Assembly: GCF_003353055.1 (NCBI RefSeq)
Contig: NZ_QKWJ01000037.1
Coordinates: 8,517-63,641 of the forward strand
Direction of reading: 5' to 3'
Source of the DNA: Cupriavidus lacunae
GTDB taxonomy: Bacteria > Pseudomonadota > Gammaproteobacteria > Burkholderiales > Burkholderiaceae
Length of the DNA stretch: 55,125 nt
A model generated the notes under the pieces. The model did no database searches. It saw only the letters and a list, made by a program, of their open reading frames with translations, and was not told where the DNA came from. Each line of letters begins with the position of its first letter. Position 1 is the first letter of the stretch. The translations under genes and the position numbers were made by a program. Shown here piece after piece: positions 50,374-55,125 of this stretch.

Positions 50374-52104
50374 TCAGGCTGGTTTGCCGAGATAGTCATC
50401 CACCGCGCTGCCAACGGTGGGATGGAAGCTGTTGTCGCCGATCGCTTCCATCAGCTCGAAACGCCTGAGCTTGTCGCGCACCGGATCCTTCATCTCGGCA
50501 AAATGCAGGGCGATGCCGCGCTCGCGCAGCATCCCGCTCAGTTCGCGCAGCATATCGGCTGAGGTGACATCGACACTGGTCACCGGCTCGGCCGCCACCA
50601 CGACCCTGCGCACCGGCGTCGGCGATTCTTCGACCGCTTCCAGCAGGCGCTGCTGGAACAGCTCTGCATTGGCAAAGAACAGCGGCGCATCCCAGCGGAA
50701 CAGCAGCAGTCCGTCAATGCGCCGCGCGTCCGGGTAGCGCTTGATGTCATGGTACCCGCGCAGGCCTTCGACGCGGCCGAGCACGGCATAGTGCGGGCGC
50801 CAGCCGTCCCACAGGAATTCGATGACCGCGATCACCACGGCTAGGAAGATCCCCGGGATAGCCCCGAACACGGCGACCCCGGCAAAGCACACCATGGAAA
50901 GCCAGAATTCCCACTGCTGGATGCGGTAGATGCGCTTCAGGTCGGCGATCTCGAACAGGCCGATAGCCGCCGCGATGACCACCGCCGCCAGTGCGCTGCT
51001 GGGCAGGTACCGCAGCAGGTTGGGCGCGAACATCAGCAGCGCCGCCACGGCCAGCGCGCCCACCACGCCGGTGAGCTGGCTCTTGGAGCCCGCGGCTTCG
51101 GCCACCGGCGTACGCGAGGCGCTGCTGCTGATCGGAAAGCCTTGGAAGAAGCCCGCGGCCAAGTTGGCGGCGCCCAGCCCGACCATTTCCTGGTTTGGGT
51201 CGACGCGTGTCTTGGTGCGTGCGGCATAGGTGCGCGACAGCACGCTGGTATCCGCGAACGCGATCAGCGCCACGGCACACGCGCCCAGCAGGATCTTCAC
51301 CAGGTCAGTGCCGCTCACCCAGGGCACGACAAAGCCCGGCAGGCCTTGCGGGGTCGTGCCCAGCACCTTCACGCCGGCCTGGTCCAGCTGGAACACGCTG
51401 ACGGCCAGCGTGGCGATGATCACGGCAATCAGGATGCCGGGAATCCGCTCGAAGCGCTTCAGGGCCAGGATCAGCACCAGGCTGCCTGCGCCGACCGCGA
51501 AGCTGTACCAGTTGGTCTTCCCGGCCAGGATCGCCTGGCCGAGGCTGAGCAACTCGCGCAACGGGCCGGCGTCTTCGACCGAGATGGCAAACAGCTTCGG
51601 CAGTTGGCTGACCAACACGGTAAACGCGATACCGTTCATATACCCATAGCGGATCGGCTTGGACAGCAGCTCGGTGATGAAGCCCAGGCGCAGCAACCCC
51701 ATCACAATGCAGACCAGGCCCGAGACGACCGCCATCATGCTGGCCACCATGATGGCACGCGCCGGATCGCCGCCGGATACCTGCAGCACCACGGCCAGGA
51801 TCGGCGCGGCCAGGGCCGAATCCGGCCCCAGCACCAGGATCCGGCTGGGGCCGAACACGGCATATACCAGCAGCGGGATCATGGTGGCGTAGAGCCCGTA
51901 GACGCCGGGCACGCCGGAGGCTTCCGCGTAGGCGATGCCGACCGGCACCAGCATGGTGGTCAGCACCAGGCCGGCGGCCAGATCGCGAGGCAGCCAGCCT
52001 GGCTGATATGACCTCAGCACCAGGATCCCGGGAAGCCAGTGCAGCCACCTGGGCACCTTGGTGACGTCTCGCTCCGCGGCAGGGGTCAGGTTCTGAGGCT
52101 GCAT
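50374..52104 (-). CDS. SulP-family anion transporter with STAS domain
   Basis: Inner-membrane sulfate/bicarbonate-type transporter, 576 residues. The family entry signature is LAAGLVLTTMLVPVGIAYAE followed by ASGVPGVYGLYATMIPLLVY; further helices lead to NLAAGFFQGFPISSSASRTP, another hallmark (substrate-proximal Ser residues). The C-terminal STAS domain (about 445-560) contains RVVVAAEPVTSVDVTSADML with the usual DVTSAD strand-helix turn. The ion is not defined by sequence. It is transcribed alone; spacing to the next minus-strand gene is 77 bases. Confidence 0.92.
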   Translation of the reverse strand: MQPQNLTPAAERDVTKVPRWLHWLPGILVLRSYQPGWLPRDLAAGLVLTTMLVPVGIAYAEASGVPGVYGLYATMIPLLVYAVFGPSRILVLGPDSALAAPILAVVLQVSGGDPARAIMVASMMAVVSGLVCIVMGLLRLGFITELLSKPIRYGYMNGIAFTVLVSQLPKLFAISVEDAGPLRELLSLGQAILAGKTNWYSFAVGAGSLVLILALKRFERIPGILIAVIIATLAVSVFQLDQAGVKVLGTTPQGLPGFVVPWVSGTDLVKILLGACAVALIAFADTSVLSRTYAARTKTRVDPNQEMVGLGAANLAAGFFQGFPISSSASRTPVAEAAGSKSQLTGVVGALAVAALLMFAPNLLRYLPSSALAAVVIAAAIGLFEIADLKRIYRIQQWEFWLSMVCFAGVAVFGAIPGIFLAVVIAVIEFLWDGWRPHYAVLGRVEGLRGYHDIKRYPDARRIDGLLLFRWDAPLFFANAELFQQRLLEAVEESPTPVRRVVVAAEPVTSVDVTSADMLRELSGMLRERGIALHFAEMKDPVRDKLRRFELMEAIGDNSFHPTVGSAVDDYLGKPA

Positions 52105-52199
52105 GAGTGATCATCTCGTCGTCATGTATCGACTATAGGAGGTGGCGCTTCCACTAAACAGCGAAGGGTCAAAGTAAAGAAAATGAATCGGATTGCCGT

Positions 52200-52378
52200 G
52201 AACTAGGGTGCCGCGGTGCCATCAGGCACCTCCGATGCTGCGATCGCCCCGAATCTCGTTGGCGTCGAAGAACAGTGACGCATCCAGATCCGGGCAGGTG
52301 CGCAGGATTTCGCCCCCCACAACGAACCTCTCGTTTTCCCCGATTGTCCCAAAATGCAAAGAGGTCGTCCCCGTTAGT
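52200..52378 (-). pseudogene. Unidentified gene tail
   Basis: On the minus strand an open stretch reads GGEILRTCPDLDASLFFDAN, EIRGDRSIGGA-stop at about 52210. It has the composition of a real protein C-terminus. I cannot name the family. It forms part of the fragment mosaic that follows. Confidence 0.3.
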
Positions 52379-52519
52379 CAAACCAACGGTCGCCTTCAAG
52401 CCCGGCGTCAACGAGGACGCCAACCTGGCCGGCACGGCGCCCCTGCGCGGCGTGATCGCTCTCGCCGGCGATGACCATGTGTCCAAGAGCAGCACCCTGG
52501 CGCACCAGAGCGACCATAT
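52379..52519 (+). pseudogene. Indolepyruvate ferredoxin oxidoreductase fragment
   Basis: About 47 codons, TVAFKPGVNEDANLAGTAPL then RGVIALAGDDHVSKSSTLAH and QSDH, match the N-terminal region of the large single-chain indolepyruvate ferredoxin oxidoreductases (GGV-ALAGDDH-KSST--HQSE). The homology ends at 52519. Confidence 0.65.
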
Positions 52520-52581
52520 TTCCTTGCCCAGCAGCGCGACGATGTCCTTGGGCGTCCCGGCCGGCGCCACCAGGCCATACC
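52520..52581 (-). pseudogene. Bug-family receptor fragment
   Basis: About 20 codons on the minus strand, YGLVAPAGTPKDIVALLGKE, match the conserved APAGTPKDIV region near the C-terminal half of Bug/TctC receptors. Both ends are missing. Confidence 0.65.
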
Positions 52582-52673
52582 AAGCTCCGGCGTTCTATCT
52601 GATCGGCTGCGGCCTGGTCTCCCTGCTTGGGCTGGCCATGGTGCCGGAGACGCTCGGGCGGCGGCTGCAGTGA
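52582..52673 (+). pseudogene. MFS transporter C-terminal fragment
   Basis: QAPAFYLIGCGLVSLLGLAM then VPETLGRRLQ-stop is the last helix and tail of a major-facilitator (metabolite:H+ symporter) protein. It directly abuts the Bug fragment. Confidence 0.6.
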
Positions 52674-52804
52674 TTCAGCAACGCGGCACGCCTTCCGGAT
52701 TTGACATACGTGCGGGCATGACTAGCCTTACTCTTGTCCGCGCCGGGCGTGCCGGATCAGGCAGCTTGAGCACGCCAGCAGCATCGTCACTCAACGGAGA
52801 GCGT

Positions 52805-53158
52805 ATGCGGATGTCCCGAAAATCCATGCTGGCGAGCCTGATGGCGCTGGGTTTTGCCGCTGCCGGCCTGGCACAGCCCGCGCCTGGCCAGGGTGCCGCC
52901 AATGCCATATCCGATGCCGTACAGGAGGGCTCCAGTCCCTATCGTCCTCCGTCCGCCGACGCTGCGAGTCCGGATGAGGCCATTCGCGCGAAGTGCGAGG
53001 CCCTGAAGGAGCAATACAACGCCACCTCGAAACAACGGACGTACCGGTCGTCCGGGCCGGCAACGCAGAACGCGCAGGGGCGCACCATTCCCAAGATCGA
53101 GCGCGACCAGACCCGCAAGTCATTGGAGGAAACCTACCGCGCCAATTGCACGCATTGA
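52805..53158 (+). CDS. Small exported protein of unknown function
   Basis: A 117-residue protein with signal peptide (MRMSRKSMLASLMALGFAAA, ends GLAQ). The mature part is hydrophilic: AIRAKCEALKEQYNATSKQR, TYRSSGPATQNAQGRTIPKI, ERDQTRKSLEETYRANCTH. Two cysteines, one in each charged helix, could form a disulfide-linked helical hairpin. GGAGAGCGT precedes the ATG at 52805. A 5'-truncated copy of the gene lies at 8353-8553. The family is not known to me beyond hypothetical proteins of Burkholderiales. Confidence 0.75.
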   Translation: MRMSRKSMLASLMALGFAAAGLAQPAPGQGAANAISDAVQEGSSPYRPPSADAASPDEAIRAKCEALKEQYNATSKQRTYRSSGPATQNAQGRTIPKIERDQTRKSLEETYRANCTH

Positions 53159-53205
53159 ATGAAAGACGCAGGTCTGGCACCGGAACCTTCAGCGGCCCAT
53201 GCAAA

Positions 53206-53883
53206 ATGCTTTCCACTTCGATCAATCCTCATCCCATTATCGTGCGTCCCCGCCTGCTCGATACGATCGACCGGGTTTCCGAGATGTGCTTCGGCCTCTT
53301 CATGGCGCTGACCTTCGTCGGGGCGGTATCGGCAGTCACAGCCCCGCAAGATGCGGGCCGCACCATGCTGCATACTGCACTCGGCTGCAACCTTGCGTGG
53401 GGGCTTGTCGATGCCGTCATGTACCTCGTGCGAACCCTGACCGAACGGGGGCGCAGACTGTCACTGGCGCAGGCCGTGCGAAATGCAAAGGACCCGTCGG
53501 TCGCCGTCTCGAGCCTGCGCGACGCGCTCTCCCCGGCCTGGCAGGCATTAGTGGACGATGCAGAACTGGAATCAATCCGCAGCCGTCTCGCAAAGGCGCA
53601 CGATTTGCCCGACAAGCCTGCGCTGGGGCCCCAGGATTTCCTGGCGGCAGCCGGTATCTTCCTGATCGTCGTGCTCGCCACCTTTCCTGTCGCCCTTCCC
53701 TTTGTCGTGTTCCGCGAGGTATCGACCGCGCTCCTCGTATCGCGCGCCCTGACCATTGTGCTGTTGTTCGCCGCCGGCGTTGCCCTCGGGCGCCATGCCG
53801 GCTTTCGCGGCTGGATCGCAGGCCTTGCCATGACGGTACTGGGTATCGCGCTGACCGTGGCCATCGTCCTCCTGGGCGGCTGA
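53206..53883 (+). CDS. VIT1/CCC1-like membrane protein
   Basis: A 225-residue inner-membrane protein. It begins RLLDTIDRVSEMCFGLFMAL-TFVGA, continues with HTALGCNLAWGLVDAVMYLV (the conserved G-N-AWG-DA pattern seen in VIT-type proteins), has a soluble helical middle (about 85-140), and ends in two or three helices (AAGIFLIVVLATFPVALPFV, ALTIVLLFAAGVALG, LAMTVLGIALTVAIVLLG). Vacuolar-iron-transporter-like proteins move Fe2+ or Mn2+; substrate here is unknown. It lies two bases before the next gene, so the two form an operon. Confidence 0.65.
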   Translation: MLSTSINPHPIIVRPRLLDTIDRVSEMCFGLFMALTFVGAVSAVTAPQDAGRTMLHTALGCNLAWGLVDAVMYLVRTLTERGRRLSLAQAVRNAKDPSVAVSSLRDALSPAWQALVDDAELESIRSRLAKAHDLPDKPALGPQDFLAAAGIFLIVVLATFPVALPFVVFREVSTALLVSRALTIVLLFAAGVALGRHAGFRGWIAGLAMTVLGIALTVAIVLLGG

Positions 53884-53885
53884 GC

Positions 53886-54533
53886 ATGCGGGCCGCCCGG
53901 CGTGCAGCGCCCCGCCTCCTGCTGGCAGCATGCTTCGTCGCGTCGCAAGCGTGTGCAGCGGCTGAAAGCGAAGACCAGCCACCGCCGCCTGAAACGCCTG
54001 GCTGGCACGGAGCGGTCTCGGCCTATCTCAACCTGCCGCGTGGCGATGACGCCTACGTCACTGGAATCGCCACCGCCAATCGCGGCGCCTTTCACCTGGA
54101 AGCACGAACGAACTATGAAGGCATGGATGCATATTCATTGTTCATCGGGTACAACTTCGCCGCAGGCAATACCGTACGATTCGAAGTCACGCCGCTCCTG
54201 GGGGTGGTCACGGGCAGCACGCACAGTGTGGTGGGCGGCTTCGAGGCCACGGTGACAGGCCCGCGCGCGGACGCCTATGTTGAACTCGAGTATGTGCCGG
54301 ATGCATCCCCATCGGGCTATATCTACGCGTGGAGCGAATTCGCGCTCCGGCCGGTCGACTGGTTCCGCGTGGGTCTCGTTGCGCAGCGCACGCGCGTATA
54401 TGGCAACAGCCGTAACCTGCAGCGTGGTGCCTTTGCGCAAGCAAAAGGGAAATATCTCTCTGCCGCGGTGTACTGGTTCAACCCGTCGTCGCACGATCAG
54501 GTCATTGTGGTTGCCGTAGCGTTCAGTTACTGA
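53886..54533 (+). CDS. Exported outer-membrane-type protein
   Basis: A 215-residue protein with signal peptide (MRAARRAAPRLLLAACFVAS to CAAA) and strand-rich mature part: GWHGAVSAYLNLPRGDDAYV, GAFHLEARTNYEGMDAYSLF, IGYNFAAGNTVRFEVTPLLG, DAYVELEYVPDASPSGYIYA. It ends in the aromatic VIVVAVAFSY, which fits a small eight- to ten-stranded outer-membrane barrel. It is coupled to the VIT-like gene. Unknown function. Confidence 0.65.
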   Translation: MRAARRAAPRLLLAACFVASQACAAAESEDQPPPPETPGWHGAVSAYLNLPRGDDAYVTGIATANRGAFHLEARTNYEGMDAYSLFIGYNFAAGNTVRFEVTPLLGVVTGSTHSVVGGFEATVTGPRADAYVELEYVPDASPSGYIYAWSEFALRPVDWFRVGLVAQRTRVYGNSRNLQRGAFAQAKGKYLSAAVYWFNPSSHDQVIVVAVAFSY

Positions 54534-54625
54534 GGCTTGTGCTTCCTTGCTACGGAAATGCACCCCACTCTATAAAGCTTGGGACCATTGTGGGCTGTTT
54601 GCGAAATGGCAGTGGCGTGAAATTA

Positions 54626-54735
54626 TGGCGGCGTCTATGGGGGCCACGACGGCAATGTGTGCTAGCACACCACCGACGGTGGCTGGCAAAGGCATACTTC
54701 CAACGGCTGGGAGCCCGTGCAGACCAATAGCGATT
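54626..54735 (+). pseudogene. Remnant of a DGNVY-repeat protein
   Basis: The frame NYGGVYGGHDGNVC-stop-HTTDGGWQRHTSNGWEPV resembles the repeated C-terminal units (YGG-DGNVYR----GWQ-H--NGWE) of exported Burkholderiales proteins. Stop codons before and inside the unit show that it is dead. Family naming is tentative. Confidence 0.45.
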
Positions 54736-54897
54736 TGAGCGGCGGCCGGCTGGCCAGCAGCGCCAGCCCCGTTCGGCGGGCGAGCAGCGCCTTGGCCACG
54801 GCGCGGCAATGGCACAAGGGCGCGGCTGCATCTGCACCGGTGGTGGCCTTCCGGGCTGGCTGATACGGCCACGGTTTTCGCGCGGTAGGAGGTCACT

Positions 54898-55125
54898 GTG
54901 AGAACAATACTCAACTGGCAGTGCACACTCTGCCTGCTTCCGGTCCTGCTTGCCCCTGGCTGCAGCAAGGAGAAGCCCGCCACCTCCGCGCCGCCAGCCG
55001 CTGAAGTCGGCGTGATCACCGTGGCGCTGCGCGACGTGCCCATCGTCTACGACTTTGTCGGCCAGACGCAAAGTTCGCAGCAGGTGGAGATCCGGGCCCG
55101 GGTCAATGGCTTCCTGGACCAGCGC
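54898..55125 (+). CDS. RND efflux membrane fusion lipoprotein (partial, runs off the window)
   Basis: First 76 codons of an AcrA/MexA-type adaptor. GTG start at 54898 with TAGGAGG six bases before. Lipoprotein signal with lipobox LAPGC, then EVGVITVALRDVPIVYDFVG and QTQSSQQVEIRARVNGFLDQ, the first strand and lipoyl half-motif of the family. RND pump and outer-membrane genes are expected beyond the window. The decayed sibling at 18765 shares the core motif. Confidence 0.85.
   Translation, partial: MRTILNWQCTLCLLPVLLAPGCSKEKPATSAPPAAEVGVITVALRDVPIVYDFVGQTQSSQQVEIRARVNGFLDQR

Overview
The window is GC-rich DNA with dense ORFs, mostly on the minus strand. Gene content points to a betaproteobacterium of the Burkholderiaceae, most likely Cupriavidus or a close relative. 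The pointers are a Bug-type solute receptor, ACC deaminase with its Lrp-type regulator, a FUSC-type efflux operon, DUF3141, two PPK2-type genes, and IS5, IS30 and IS110 remnants. Genus is inference; no rRNA or tRNA gene was seen. The many gene fragments and paralogue pairs suggest a secondary replicon or genomic island.

Layout. 1-3.5 kb: a complete polar amino-acid ABC importer with a FAD-dependent amine/amino-acid oxidase. 3.7-7.0 kb: acdS (ACC deaminase), a Bug receptor and a truncated amidase on the minus strand, divergent from acdR. 7.1-8.6 kb: a scar made of a truncated old yellow enzyme, an IS5-family remnant and the 3' end of a small secreted-protein gene. 8.6-14.2 kb: a minus-strand operon for AI-2E-type permease, NodT-type outer-membrane factor, HlyD-type adaptor, FUSC/DUF2955 protein and a small K+-channel-like protein. 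14.4-25.1 kb: a stress-type cluster with ppk2, a two-part patatin/beta-barrel protein, small envelope proteins, an RRM protein, a stand-alone receiver, a FixLJ-like pair, a Ysc84 protein and a DUF3300-DUF2950 operon. 26.6-30.4 kb: orphan hpnJ and an outer-membrane barrel gene, with remnants of ackA and of a second barrel nearby. 30.9-37.9 kb: IS debris, a decarboxylase tail, frameshifted aspT, a second DUF3300-DUF2950 module with a lipoprotein, and an aspartate 4-decarboxylase gene carrying an early amber codon. 38.3-41.1 kb: an unusual secreted protein and a lipoprotein. 41.5-52.1 kb: a GNAT gene, the operon DUF3141-phosphotransacylase-ackA-fabI, a PPK2 copy with its centre deleted, and a SulP transporter. 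52.2-55.1 kb: a mosaic of gene fragments, small envelope genes, and the start of an RND adaptor cut by the window end.

How it fits together. Much of 14-52 kb looks like a stress or low-oxygen island: polyphosphate kinase, acetate kinase/phosphotransacylase, an alternative enoyl-ACP reductase, a PHA-synthase-like hydrolase, FixLJ-type regulators and envelope proteins of unknown function. A 16-bp near-palindrome, TTGGTCCTTGGTCCAA, occurs with variations about 80-100 bases upstream of ppk2, the RRM gene, the stand-alone receiver gene and the first DUF3300 gene. It is a candidate operator for a so far unnamed regulon. Several functions occur as one intact and one decayed copy (ackA, ppk2, the barrel gene, the RND adaptor, the small secreted protein), while DUF3300 and DUF2950 occur as two intact copies. 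This suggests an ancient duplication or fusion of two related islands followed by decay.
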